NCBI RefSeq assembly: GCF_010730575.1
Contig: NZ_AP022614.1
Coordinates: 5,704,001 to 5,768,000 of the forward strand
Direction of reading: 5' to 3'
Length of the DNA: 64,000 nt
Origin: Mycobacterium parmense
GTDB lineage: Bacteria > Actinomycetota > Actinomycetes > Mycobacteriales > Mycobacteriaceae
Position 1 is the stretch's first letter; each line of letters starts with the position of its first letter. This document shows positions 33,019-41,445 of the stretch, piece after piece. Under the pieces are notes generated by a model. The model did not search any database. It saw only the letters and a program-made list of their open reading frames with translations, and was not told the origin of the DNA. A program made the position numbers and the translations under genes.

Positions 33019-34278
33019 ATGTTCGAATGGTCTGACACCGACCTCATGATGCGGGACTCCATCCGCGGATTCATCGACAAAGAGATCCGGCCCCACATCG
33101 ATGCGCTGGAAACCGGTGAAATCTCGCCATATCCGATCGCGCGCAAGCTGTTCAGCGAGTTCGGTCTCGACGTCCTGGCCGCCGAAGCGACCAAGACGAT
33201 GCTGGATAGGGAGCGGGCGAAGCAAGAAGATAAGCGAGACAACGACACCGCGGAGAAGCCGCCGCGAGGGTTCGCCGGCCTGGGCGCGCAGGGATCGATG
33301 GCCGCGGTGCTGATTTCCGAACTTGCCGGCGTCAGCCTCGGCCTGCTCAGCACCGTCGGCGTCAGTCTCGGGCTTGGCGCCGCGACCATCATGAGCCGCG
33401 GCACGCTGGCGCAAAAGGAGCGGTGGCTACCCGAACTCATGACGCTGGAGAAGATCGCCGCCTGGGCGATCACGGAACCTGACTCCGGCTCTGACGCGTT
33501 CGGCGGAATGAAGACCACAGTTCGGCGCTCCGCCGACAACGATGGAGCCGATTACATTCTCAACGGGCAGAAAACATTCGTCACCAACGGACCCTACGCC
33601 GACGTGATAATCGTCTACGCCAAGCTCGACGACGGGTCCGAGGACAAGCGCAACCGGCCGGTGCTGACATTCGTGTTGGACGCCGGCATGGACGGATTGG
33701 CGCAGGGCAAGCCGTTCAAGAAGATGGGGATGATGTCCTCGCCGACCGGCGAACTGTTCTTCGACAACGTCCGGCTCTCACCGGACCGCCTGCTCGGCGA
33801 GACCGAACAGCACTCCGGTGGGGACGGGCGGGAGAGCGCGCGGGCCAACTTCTCCGCCGAACGCATCGGCGTCGCACTGATGTCGCTGGGCATTATCAAC
33901 GAGTGCCACCGGCTGTGCATCGACTACGCCAAGACCCGCACATTGTGGGGCAAAAACATCGGCCAGTTCCAGCTGATTCAGCTCAAGCTGGCCAAGATGG
34001 AGATCGCCCGGATCAACGTGCAGAACATGGTGTTCCAAACCCTGGAGAAGGCTCAAGCCGGCAAGATGCCGTCGCTGGCCGAGGCCTCGGCGATCAAGCT
34101 GTACTCGTCGGAGGCTGCCACCGAAGTCGCGATGGAGGCCGTGCAACTGTTCGGCGGTAATGGCTACATGGCCGAGTACCGCGTCGAACAGTTGGCTCGA
34201 GATGCCAAGTCGTTGATGATCTACGCGGGTAGCAACGAGGTACAGGTGACGCATATCGCCAAGGGGCTGCTCGCCTGA
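33019..34278 (+). CDS. Acyl-CoA dehydrogenase, non-canonical base position
   Basis: A 419-residue acyl-CoA dehydrogenase (ATG at 33019 after GGAG). It has a charged insertion near residues 57-83 (DRERAKQEDKRDNDTAEKPP) not present in the common short forms. The flavin/substrate motif is WAITEPDSGSDAFGG. The usual catalytic glutamate in YEGTxE is alanine here (IYAGSNEVQVTHIAKGL). E281 in NFSAERIGVALM occupies the position of the alternative base used by isovaleryl-CoA and long-chain enzymes, so the protein is probably active on branched or long acyl chains. Followed by the esterase gene with one shared base. Confidence 0.9.
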   Translation: MFEWSDTDLMMRDSIRGFIDKEIRPHIDALETGEISPYPIARKLFSEFGLDVLAAEATKTMLDRERAKQEDKRDNDTAEKPPRGFAGLGAQGSMAAVLISELAGVSLGLLSTVGVSLGLGAATIMSRGTLAQKERWLPELMTLEKIAAWAITEPDSGSDAFGGMKTTVRRSADNDGADYILNGQKTFVTNGPYADVIIVYAKLDDGSEDKRNRPVLTFVLDAGMDGLAQGKPFKKMGMMSSPTGELFFDNVRLSPDRLLGETEQHSGGDGRESARANFSAERIGVALMSLGIINECHRLCIDYAKTRTLWGKNIGQFQLIQLKLAKMEIARINVQNMVFQTLEKAQAGKMPSLAEASAIKLYSSEAATEVAMEAVQLFGGNGYMAEYRVEQLARDAKSLMIYAGSNEVQVTHIAKGLLA

Positions 34279-35243
34279 TGGGACCGCGGGCCAACGGGTT
34301 GCGGCGCGGATCTGTTTCCCCGCTGCATGGGCTGTCTTACCTGCCCTTCGCCCGGACGTCGTTCAGCCTGATGCTCGGCGGATTGCTGACCCGCCAGGAA
34401 ATGCTGGCCCGGTTGCGCCCGCTCGCCGACCACGCGATCGCCCGCAGTAGTCCGCCGGTGCCGGGCACCCGGGTGCGGCCCGGGCCGCCGGGTATCCCTG
34501 GTGAATGGGTCTGGCCCCCCGGCGTCGACGGCGACGTCGGCGTCGTACTAGTGCTGCACGGCAGTGGCTATCTGATCTGCTCGGCGCGCACTCACCGCGG
34601 GTTCGCGTCGCGGGTGGCCAAATACGCAGGCATGCCCGCGTTCGTCATCGATTACCGTCTGGCGCCTGAGCACCCTTTCCCAGCCGCCGAAGACGACGCG
34701 GTTGCCGCCTACCGCTGGTTACTGGACCAGGGGCACGACCCGACGAAGATCGTCATCGCCGGCGACTCGGCCGGCGGACATCTCGCGATCGGGCTCTCAC
34801 TGCAGGCCAAAGCCCAACGATTGCCGCCGCCGGCGGGTTTGGCGTTGTTCGGGCCGCTGATCGATCCGGCCTACCGCGCCTCGATCGCCGATCCACGTAC
34901 TCGGCGTCAACCGCTCGATCCGCGTACCGCGGCACGCGCCGTCGCACTGTACGTCGGCGATTCCGATCCCGCGGATCCGCGGCTGTGCCTGCTGAACGCC
35001 GATCTGGCCGATCTGCCACCAACGCAGGTCCATTACGGGTCACGGGAGGTGATGCGCGCCGACGCCGAGGCATTCGCAAAGCTGGTGCGCGCGGCCGGTG
35101 GGCGTTGCGAAGAGGTGTTGTGGCCCGGCCTGATGCACGGCTACTGGCTGTGGCCGCACCGTGACGATGGGAGCCTGGCGAGCTTGAAGACGGCCGGTGA
35201 ATTTTTGCGTGCGATGGTCGGTCAGGCAGAGCATTTGTCATGA
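34278..35243 (+). CDS. Alpha/beta hydrolase of the hormone-sensitive lipase family
   Basis: A 321-residue esterase. The oxyanion motif is VLHGSGYLI, where the usual HGGG is HGSG. The nucleophile elbow is GDSAGG at about residue 157. The acid/base part is DPADPRLCLL and LMHGYWLW near residue 293. YRLAPEHPFPAAEDD is the family's conserved loop. It could release a fatty or terpenoid acid from an ester so that the adjacent synthetase can activate it. Start and stop codons of this gene interlock with the acyl-CoA dehydrogenase before it and the FadD after it. Confidence 0.9.
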   Translation: MGPRANGLRRGSVSPLHGLSYLPFARTSFSLMLGGLLTRQEMLARLRPLADHAIARSSPPVPGTRVRPGPPGIPGEWVWPPGVDGDVGVVLVLHGSGYLICSARTHRGFASRVAKYAGMPAFVIDYRLAPEHPFPAAEDDAVAAYRWLLDQGHDPTKIVIAGDSAGGHLAIGLSLQAKAQRLPPPAGLALFGPLIDPAYRASIADPRTRRQPLDPRTAARAVALYVGDSDPADPRLCLLNADLADLPPTQVHYGSREVMRADAEAFAKLVRAAGGRCEEVLWPGLMHGYWLWPHRDDGSLASLKTAGEFLRAMVGQAEHLS

Positions 35244-36820
35244 GCGGGCTCAACGGCATTCGTGGCCGATTGGCGGCCGCCCGGGTACTGGCCCGACGCG
35301 GCGCGGTCGACCTGCGCCGACCCGACCAGGCGGTGCGAGCGCTACTGGCGATTCGCCGCTACGGAGCGATCGGAGGGCTGGTCAGCCATACCGCGGCGCG
35401 GTACCGGGACGCGCCTGCCATCACCGACGACTACGGCACCGTCAGCTTCGGTGGACTCGAGCAGGCGTCCAACGCGTTGGCACGCGGCTTGCTGGCCAAG
35501 GGCGTTGAGGCCGGCGACGTAATCGCGACGCTGCAACGCAATAGCCGCGATGTCCTGGTGACCCTGAGCGCGGCCAACAAAATCGGCGTCCGCACGGTGT
35601 TGATGAACACCGGCTTCGCCGGCCCACAACTGGCGGACGTGTCCACCCGGGAGAAGGTCAGCTGCATCCTGGCCGACGATGAGTTCGACAGCATCCTGGC
35701 CACGCTGCCGCCGGAGATCTTGCGCTTCACCAGCCGGCGATTCGCCGAATTGGCCGAAACGCAGTCGGCGTCGTCGCTACCGGCGCCCCGGCAGCCAGGT
35801 GGTATGGCCATCCTTACCAGTGGAACCACCGGGACACCGAAAGGTGTGCCGCGCAATCGAATTGACCCGTCGCAGTCCGCGCAGTTGCTCGACCGCATCC
35901 CGTGGCCGCGCGACGGCGTCTACTACATTGCCGCTCCACTGTTCCATGCGACCGGCTTGGCGACCTGCGCGTTGGGTTTGATGCTGGGCAATCATGTGGT
36001 GATGACACGTCGCTTCGACCCAGAGGCGACACTGAAGGCGATCGCGCAGCATCGAGTCGGCGCGGTGGTGCTGGTACCGACAATGCTGCAGCGCATCCTC
36101 GACCTAGGTCCAGATGTGCTGGCCAAATACGACACCTTGTCGCTGAAAGTGCTTTTTGCTGCCGGCTCTGCGTTGTCGCCCGACCTGTGCCGCCGTACTT
36201 ACGCCGCGTTCGGCGCTGTGCTCTACAACCTGTACGGATCCACCGAGGTGGCCGTCGCCGCGGTGGCCACGCCAGACGAATTGCGTCGCGCGCCCGGCAC
36301 TGTCGGCCGTCCGCCGGTGGGTTGCACGGTGGCTATCTTCGACGAGCGTCGCCGCAAGGTCACCAAGCCCCGGCAGATCGGAACGGTGTTTGTGTCCAGT
36401 GGTCTGAGTTTCACCGGCTACACCGACGGCGGGAACAAAGAGAGCGTCGAGAATTTGTTGTCCACAGGCGACACCGGGCATTTCGATGAAACCGGCCTGT
36501 GGTTCATCGACGGCCGCGACGACGACATGATCGTCTCCGGCGGCGAGAACATCTTCCCGCTGGAGGTCGAGAATCTACTCGCCGATCATCCTGACATCCT
36601 CGAGGCGTCTGTGGTTGGTGTCGACGATGCCGAATTCGGTAAACGACTGGCCGCCTACGTGGTCAGCCGGCCCGAATCAACGCTGGATGCCGATGCCGTC
36701 AAGTTGCACGTCCGTGCACATCTCGCTCGGCACAAAATCCCGCGCGACGTGATCTTCGTCAACCAATTGCCGCGCAACGAAACCGGCAAAGTCCTACGAA
36801 GACAACTCAACGGCAACTAG
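35240..36820 (+). CDS. Acyl-CoA synthetase (FadD-type, AMP-binding)
   Basis: A 526-residue ligase with ILTSGTTGTPKGVPR, NLYGSTEVAVAAVA, SGLSFTGYTDG (a divergent form of the usual motif), the hinge segment STGDTGHFDETGLWFIDGR, and the C-terminal lysine in LPRNETGKVLRRQL. The first 60 residues are an additional arginine-rich helical segment. It activates a free acid with ATP and CoA. As last gene of the operon, with an esterase before it, it would feed the acyl-CoA dehydrogenase, hydratase, SDR and thiolase encoded upstream. Confidence 0.92.
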   Translation: MSGLNGIRGRLAAARVLARRGAVDLRRPDQAVRALLAIRRYGAIGGLVSHTAARYRDAPAITDDYGTVSFGGLEQASNALARGLLAKGVEAGDVIATLQRNSRDVLVTLSAANKIGVRTVLMNTGFAGPQLADVSTREKVSCILADDEFDSILATLPPEILRFTSRRFAELAETQSASSLPAPRQPGGMAILTSGTTGTPKGVPRNRIDPSQSAQLLDRIPWPRDGVYYIAAPLFHATGLATCALGLMLGNHVVMTRRFDPEATLKAIAQHRVGAVVLVPTMLQRILDLGPDVLAKYDTLSLKVLFAAGSALSPDLCRRTYAAFGAVLYNLYGSTEVAVAAVATPDELRRAPGTVGRPPVGCTVAIFDERRRKVTKPRQIGTVFVSSGLSFTGYTDGGNKESVENLLSTGDTGHFDETGLWFIDGRDDDMIVSGGENIFPLEVENLLADHPDILEASVVGVDDAEFGKRLAAYVVSRPESTLDADAVKLHVRAHLARHKIPRDVIFVNQLPRNETGKVLRRQLNGN

Positions 36821-36912
36821 GCGACGAAGGGGTCGGCGCGGGTCTGAAGGAGTCAAATCAGTGTCTGTTTATCTCATTATCCTGCGACCAGTGCGGCGGC
36901 GCCTTCACCCCA

Positions 36913-37150
36913 GCGCTGCGCCGAGCGGCGGAGAGGTTGCCCCTTACTGATCGCGACGAGAAATCGTGATGTTGATCGGTGACGGCTTGCCCAATCGGGC
37001 CGTTGCCGCCAGGCTGAACCTCTCGGTGCGCACCGTCGAAGCACCGTTGAAGGCCACATCTACCGCGCGATGGCCAAGACCGGCGCGACCAGCCGCGAGG
37101 AGCCCGCCGCGATGCTGCCGGGGCAGAGGCCGACGAACCGCGAATGGGAT
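36913..37150 (+). pseudogene. LuxR-type regulator remnant, copy B
   Basis: The first 168 bp match copy A (28560) with three substitutions. Copy B runs on for about 70 bp with the natural end of the domain, AMAKTGATSREEPAAMLPG, so it is the more complete version. The same frameshift near AGAAATCGTG and the same 11-bp duplication inactivate it. The original gene would have encoded a typical mycobacterial LuxR C-terminus. Copies A and B lie in the same orientation on either side of the 28.8-36.8 kb operon. Confidence 0.8.
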
Positions 37151-37506
37151 TCGGTACGCGAGCGGCGCCGTCATGTCGCGACGATTCAGCTACCGGCGTA
37201 CTCAGTAGACCTGATTGTCATGGCCGCATGCGGGCCAAGTGGCCCAAGAACGTAGCGCACGCGGGCAGGCGCTGCGCAACCTGGCGCTGCCATAACCCTG
37301 GCGCTGAGACTGCGCGCCGCAGCCGCCGCTGCGGAAGTGGTCTGCGAGTACCTCGACGTTGAGGAGGACTCCCTGCCGGGCATCTTCCGTGTCGTTGAGG
37401 CAAACCCCGACGCGGCAGCGGTCAAGACGCCGATGACGGCGAGTGAAGCGCCGCTCGGCCTGGCCTGACCCCGGCGCGGCACGGTGCACGTACAGTCACC
37501 GATGAT
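37151..37506. other. Gene-poor stretch with decayed coding traces
   Basis: No intact gene is supported. A plus-strand frame ending at 37468 reads EVVCEYLDVEEDSLPGIF and VEANPDAAAVKTPM, a protein-like composition; the longest start in it is a GTG at 37337 (43 codons) without a ribosome site. Another frame gives QALRNLALP then a stop. These look like remains of a small gene after the LuxR remnant. Confidence 0.4.
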
Positions 37507-37893
37507 TCAGTTCGACTGACCCAGCTGGTGGCTGGCGTTGTTCAGTGCAGTCACGAACTTCCTCGCAGAAGGTTCACCGTTGTTAAAGGCGGTGACCTTC
37601 CTGCCCTTGACCACCGCGGTGTTTGGTCCCTCGACGATCACGTGAATCCGACGCTCATGGCGGCCACCAATGGGGATGGTGCTGTCCTCGACTCGCGCCG
37701 TTAGGCCGTTGAGCGGATAGCGGCTGGCGTTCGCGTCATAGCCCTCAATCAACTCGGTGTCAGTGATGCGCAGCCCTTCCCAGTGAGCGGTCACGCCATC
37801 CCTCGCGTTAGCCCGCCCCTGGCGACCGGCGAGGACCGCTACCACTACAAAGACTGCGAACAAGATTGCAAAGGCGACCGCAAAGCCGTTCAC
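37507..37893 (-). CDS. Small membrane-anchored protein, phage-type, function unknown
   Basis: A 128-residue protein from the GTG at 37893, preceded by GGGAGG at 7 bp. One N-terminal transmembrane helix (GFAVAFAILFAVFVVVAVLAG) is followed by a hydrophilic domain. That domain contains YPLNGLTARVEDSTIPIGGR and RRIHVIVEGPN and ends ARKFVTALNNASHQLGQ, reminiscent of PH-like domains in small actinophage-encoded proteins. It is divergent from the next gene with about 85 bp between them. No enzymatic motif. Confidence 0.55.
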   Translation of the reverse strand: MNGFAVAFAILFAVFVVVAVLAGRQGRANARDGVTAHWEGLRITDTELIEGYDANASRYPLNGLTARVEDSTIPIGGRHERRIHVIVEGPNTAVVKGRKVTAFNNGEPSARKFVTALNNASHQLGQSN

Positions 37894-37979
37894 CACCTCG
37901 CCTCCCTTCCGTTGGCGGACGCCGGTATTTTGCACAGCCCAGGAGAAAATGTCGATCCCGACGCCCGAAGCTGAACGCT

Positions 37980-38744
37980 ATGGCAGCATCTGCTAGGCCC
38001 GCCCAGTCACCATTCAGCCCCCTGCCGGGCACCAGCCCGTCACGTCCCGCATACCCGCCGCCCGTGCCGCTAGGCTTCACCCACCCCGGCGGTACTACGC
38101 CGGTCGAGCATGGCCTGCGGACGCAACAGGCTGTGGCGCAGATGTATTCGGACTGGCGCGGAGCGCACTCGCCCAACATCGCACCAGAAATTCTGAAGGA
38201 CAACGCTGGTGCCTTCCAAGTGTCCGATGCTCCGCTCGCGTCGCAGCCCGCCCTGGATGCTGCCAAGGCCGACGCCGACGCCGCCCAAAGCCGCGTGGAC
38301 GATCTGGTCAAGGGCCAGAAGGTCGACAACGATATCGAAGCCCGACTTGCGGCGCAGTCCTTCTGGCACCGCAAGGAGCGGGTGCTGGATAGCGTCACAG
38401 ACAAGGCCAAACTGATTGCAGCGGTGGAGGAATTGATCCGCTCGGCCCCTGATGACCAGATCGCGAACCTGGCCGAGGAACTGCCGGACTACCTGGCATC
38501 TCGTGGCCTCCCATCCGACTGGCTATCGCATGCATTAGTGTCCAGAGTTCCTGGCCTCGATGACGCGCAGGCCGAGGCCACGCTGAAGGCCAAGCAGCAC
38601 GCCGTCCTGGCGCAGAACCATGCGGCCCTGACCAAGGCCATCACCAACGACAACCCGCCGCCGCCACTGCTCGATCCGTACTCGCCCGCGATCACGGCTA
38701 AGCCGTACACGAACGGGGAATCTTTCGACCCGTCCAGCCAGTGA
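37980..38744 (+). CDS. Phage-like hypothetical protein
   Basis: A 254-residue protein from the ATG at 37980. It has a proline-rich start (SPFSPLPGTSPSRPAYPPPV), a middle helical region rich in Ala/Asp (AAKADADAAQSRVDDLVKGQ), and a proline-rich end. No known domain was recognised. Composition and the neighbours suggest a phage structural or assembly protein. Just upstream, an ATG at 37950 with a perfect AGGAG opens a 15-codon frame (MSIPTPEAERYGSIC) that ends within this gene; it may be a coupling leader, or the true start lost through a frameshift. The stop overlaps the next start. Confidence 0.5.
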   Translation: MAASARPAQSPFSPLPGTSPSRPAYPPPVPLGFTHPGGTTPVEHGLRTQQAVAQMYSDWRGAHSPNIAPEILKDNAGAFQVSDAPLASQPALDAAKADADAAQSRVDDLVKGQKVDNDIEARLAAQSFWHRKERVLDSVTDKAKLIAAVEELIRSAPDDQIANLAEELPDYLASRGLPSDWLSHALVSRVPGLDDAQAEATLKAKQHAVLAQNHAALTKAITNDNPPPPLLDPYSPAITAKPYTNGESFDPSSQ

Positions 38745-39042
38745 CACCTGAGTTCATCGCAGCAGTGAGCGCGCATACCGGCGTGCCAGCGGAGTTCCTG
38801 ACCGGCGGCACCGCCGCCGAGGTCTGGGACGCGGCGCAGCGCCTGGTCAACTGGAAGGTCAGTACCGCAGCACCACAGCCGCCGCCGACAGCCGCTGTCT
38901 CAACGCTCTACCGAACAAGCCGATCACCCCGCAGGGCTGCGTGCCTGATGGCGATTACCTCGCGGCCTGGCGCAGCAGAAGGTTGGCACCGGCCGGGATG
39001 CCTGCCCCGCCGCCGCGCCAATCACCGGGGATGCCCTGGTGA
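38741..39042 (+). pseudogene. Frameshifted phage-like gene
   Basis: It begins with GTG overlapping the previous stop: MTPEFIAAVSAHTGVPAEFL, then AAEVWDAAQRLVNWKV. After about residue 45 this frame turns into arginine/serine-rich nonsense. A neighbouring frame continues with CLNALPNKPITPQGCVPDGD and LAAWRSRRLAPAGMPAPPPR up to the TGA at 39040, a believable protein end. One indel around 38870-38890 would join them into a roughly 100-residue protein. The family is unknown. Confidence 0.5.
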
Positions 39043-39086
39043 ACCAATCGCAGATCGTTTTCGGCGGCTCAGGCTAGCCTCACGGC

Positions 39087-39732
39087 GTGAATCGCTTATG
39101 GCAGTGGGCATGGGATCGGTACGGGGCGCGGTACTCGTGGGTGATCCGGGTAGGAGTGTTCGCCTCGACGCTGGCGGCCTACCTTCTGTGGTCGTTTGTT
39201 GTTGTCGCTTTCGAGAAGTCCACTCACTACGTCGAGGCCGCCGTTGTCACCGGCCGGTGCCGCCGTGCTGGTGATGTCGTTAGTGGTGCATCGTCCCGAG
39301 AGCCGACGATTCCGCCTCGCGCAACGGTGGGCGGCTGGCGATGAGGTCGACCGTGAAGCGGCACTGGAAGACACTTACACCTGGACTCGTAACACGGGTG
39401 TTCGAGCATTGTGGTTCTTCCCCATATGGGGCGCGCTGCTGTTGATCGTTGTCGGTGTGGTTGCCGGAGCGAGCGGGTTGCGACTTGTCCAGTACGAGGT
39501 CGTGGGCGCTGTCGCCGCAGGAGTTGGCATGGCGCTGATCGGTACGCACAGCTTTGGGGAAGGAATATTGCGACCGGTCAGGGCCGCCCTCGGGGGGATA
39601 CCGAACATCGGGGACTCCCTGCCACGTTCTCGCCCGACTTTTGCGGCGTGGCTGGTCCTGTCGATGTTGGGTTCCATGTTGGTGTTTTCCGTCATCCGTG
39701 CGATGCCGGGAGCCTTGCCGGCGTTGCCGTAA
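39087..39732 (+). pseudogene. Broken membrane-domain gene, N-terminal part of a cyclase-like protein
   Basis: The first frame (39087 to about 39255) reads VNRLWQWAWDRYGARYSW and VVVAFEKSTHYVEAAVVT. A different frame takes over near 39255 (GAAVLVMSLVVHRPESRRF) and continues to the stop at 39732 with several hydrophobic segments and GDSLPRSRPTFAAW. Joined, this resembles the N-terminal membrane domain found before HAMP and catalytic domains in some mycobacterial class III adenylate cyclases; that assignment rests on memory. The HAMP and cyclase parts are absent. It is therefore a frameshifted and truncated relic. Confidence 0.6.
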
Positions 39733-39847
39733 GAGTTTCGGAAATCCGTTAAATTGAGGAAACTCCCCAGATTTTGGCGCCGAAACGCGCGATACTGATA
39801 AAACTGGTCTATTTCCGATGGCCCAGGGGCCTGGATGGGGGACAACG

Positions 39848-40927
39848 ATGTCCTATCTGAGCGCAACACCAGGGATTGTGCAGGCGGCGGCTGCGGATGT
39901 GGCGAGCATCGGCTCGTCGCTGAGTGAAGCATCCGCGTCGGCAGCGGCTCCGACCACCACGGTGACAGCTGCTGCGGGTGACGAGGTGTCGGCGGCGATT
40001 GCGGCGCTCTTTTCCAGCCACGGCAACGCATTTCAGATGCTGAGCGCCCAGGCGGCGAAGTTTCATTCCCAGTTTGTGCAGGCCCTCCATGCGGGTGCCG
40101 GGGCCTATGCGGGCACCGAGGCCGCCAACGCGGGACCTCTGCAAACTCTGGAGCAAACCCTCGCTCAGGATCTGCCAGCTCCTAACCTGGCGGTCTCGGT
40201 CGGTGGGCTGACGTTGCTTCAGTCAGGCAGCGCGACCGCCAGCTCAAACCTCGGCAGCGTGGCGATCGCCTTCGGCGCCAACAGCAGCGCAAGCGTCACC
40301 GGGGGCGGCTTCCTCGACTCCGCGATCGCCATCGGCAACAACAGCCTGGCCCAGGTCGGCACGGGCGGCATCTACGACACGGCCGCCGCCTTCGGCGCCA
40401 ACAGCGTGGCCTACAGCCAGGGCGGCTTCAGTAACATCGCTGCCGCGGTCGGCACCGGCAGCCTCGCCGATGCCGTTGCCGGCAGCACGGGAATTCCGAA
40501 CTTCGCCAGTGCCGTCGGCACCAACAGCGTGGCCGTCAGCACCAACGGTTACCTCAACATGGCCTCCGCCTTCGGCAACGGCAGCGCGGCGTATACCGAG
40601 AACGGCAACCTCGATACCGCCATCACCTTCGGCGCCAACAGCACCGCTTACGCCGTCAACGGCAGCGTCAACTTCGCCGATGCGTTAGGGGCCGGCAGCA
40701 CCGCCTTTGGCGGCGGCACCAGTCCAACCGCGCCCGGCAGCTACGCCCTCGCCTCCGTCGTGGGCCTGAACAGCACCGCCTACGCTAGCGGCAACCTCAC
40801 GGCTCTCGGCACCGGCGGCCTCGCAGCCGTCTTCGGCAACACACTCGCCGCGGACGCCACCGGCAACGTCGTGATCAACATCGTGACACCCCTCTTCAAC
40901 GTCGTGGCCTCACCCTTCCTGGCGTAG
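39848..40927 (+). CDS. PE-family protein with YadA-head-like repeats
   Basis: A 359-residue protein from the ATG at 39848 (MSYLSATPGIVQAAAADVAS). Residues 1-95 form a PE domain: two long helices, and FHSQFVQAL near the end of the second helix where PE proteins carry the ESX secretion signal. Residues about 137-335 consist of 19-22-residue repeats built on AxxFGANSxA / AxAxGxxSxA. These differ from the GGxGG repeats of PE-PGRS proteins and resemble the left-handed beta-roll repeats of YadA-type adhesin heads. The protein is probably exported by an ESX system and surface-exposed. No PPE gene is adjacent. The gene sits in the decayed accessory segment. Confidence 0.85.
   Translation: MSYLSATPGIVQAAAADVASIGSSLSEASASAAAPTTTVTAAAGDEVSAAIAALFSSHGNAFQMLSAQAAKFHSQFVQALHAGAGAYAGTEAANAGPLQTLEQTLAQDLPAPNLAVSVGGLTLLQSGSATASSNLGSVAIAFGANSSASVTGGGFLDSAIAIGNNSLAQVGTGGIYDTAAAFGANSVAYSQGGFSNIAAAVGTGSLADAVAGSTGIPNFASAVGTNSVAVSTNGYLNMASAFGNGSAAYTENGNLDTAITFGANSTAYAVNGSVNFADALGAGSTAFGGGTSPTAPGSYALASVVGLNSTAYASGNLTALGTGGLAAVFGNTLAADATGNVVINIVTPLFNVVASPFLA
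40258..40850 (+). repeat. In-frame repeats encoding AxGANSxA units
   Basis: About eight to nine degenerate 57-66-bp units inside the PE gene. Recurrent DNA cores are GCCTTCGGCGCCAACAGC and GTCGGCACCAACAGC-type strings. Protein units include AIAFGANSSASV, AIAIGNNSLAQV, AAAFGANSVAYS, SAVGTNSVAVS and ITFGANSTAYA. Confidence 0.8.
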
Positions 40928-41059
40928 CCCCAGGGGGAGCCGATCGCTGCCACTACCCGAGGGGGCCTAACCCGTCCCTCCCGACCCCGCCGGGACATGG
41001 CCGAAACACGCGATTTGGCTGGGCATGGATAGACGTAGGAAACAGGCTAGACTAAAATA

Positions 41060-41425
41060 ATGCGTCGCATACCGAAAAGCACTGAGGCACAGCGCCTTCT
41101 GGCGTCCCTCGACGCGGAGTTCGCCGATTCATCGAATAGGGCCGGCCGGGATTTGGTTTGGTCAGCCGCTGAAGAGCAGGTCTTGTCGATGATCGGGGAA
41201 GCTATCGACCGCAAGGTTGAACTTTCCGCCGAATACGCTGACGCTCAGGGGGCCGCGAAGGTCCGGCTGGCGACCGAAATTAGGCTCACAGAACAAGCAG
41301 TAACAAGGCTTTTCCGCAGCATTTCCACCGAGGTCGCCGCACCCCTATCCGCGACATCCTTGAAAGCACAGAGGGCCGCGCACTCTAGGTGGAACCGCGA
41401 GCGCATGAAACAAGCTAGGAGATAA
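41060..41425 (+). CDS. Small basic helical protein, phage-type, function unknown
   Basis: A 121-residue charged, mostly helical protein starting MRRIPKSTEAQRLLASLDAE and ending AAHSRWNRERMKQARR. The basic end and its position next to insertion sequences resemble small proteins near phage terminase or HNH genes, but no family was recognised. The ATG lies in an AT-rich stretch (ACTAAAATAATG) without a clear ribosome site. It ends 20 bp before the left inverted repeat of the IS3-type element. Confidence 0.5.
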   Translation: MRRIPKSTEAQRLLASLDAEFADSSNRAGRDLVWSAAEEQVLSMIGEAIDRKVELSAEYADAQGAAKVRLATEIRLTEQAVTRLFRSISTEVAAPLSATSLKAQRAAHSRWNRERMKQARR

Positions 41426-41445
41426 GCAATGCCAGTTGACCGTAA

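Noticed and set aside
37186..37489. Minus-strand short frames in the gap after LuxR remnant B
   Set aside because: Low-complexity Arg/Ala/Ser products with no ribosome site or family resemblance.
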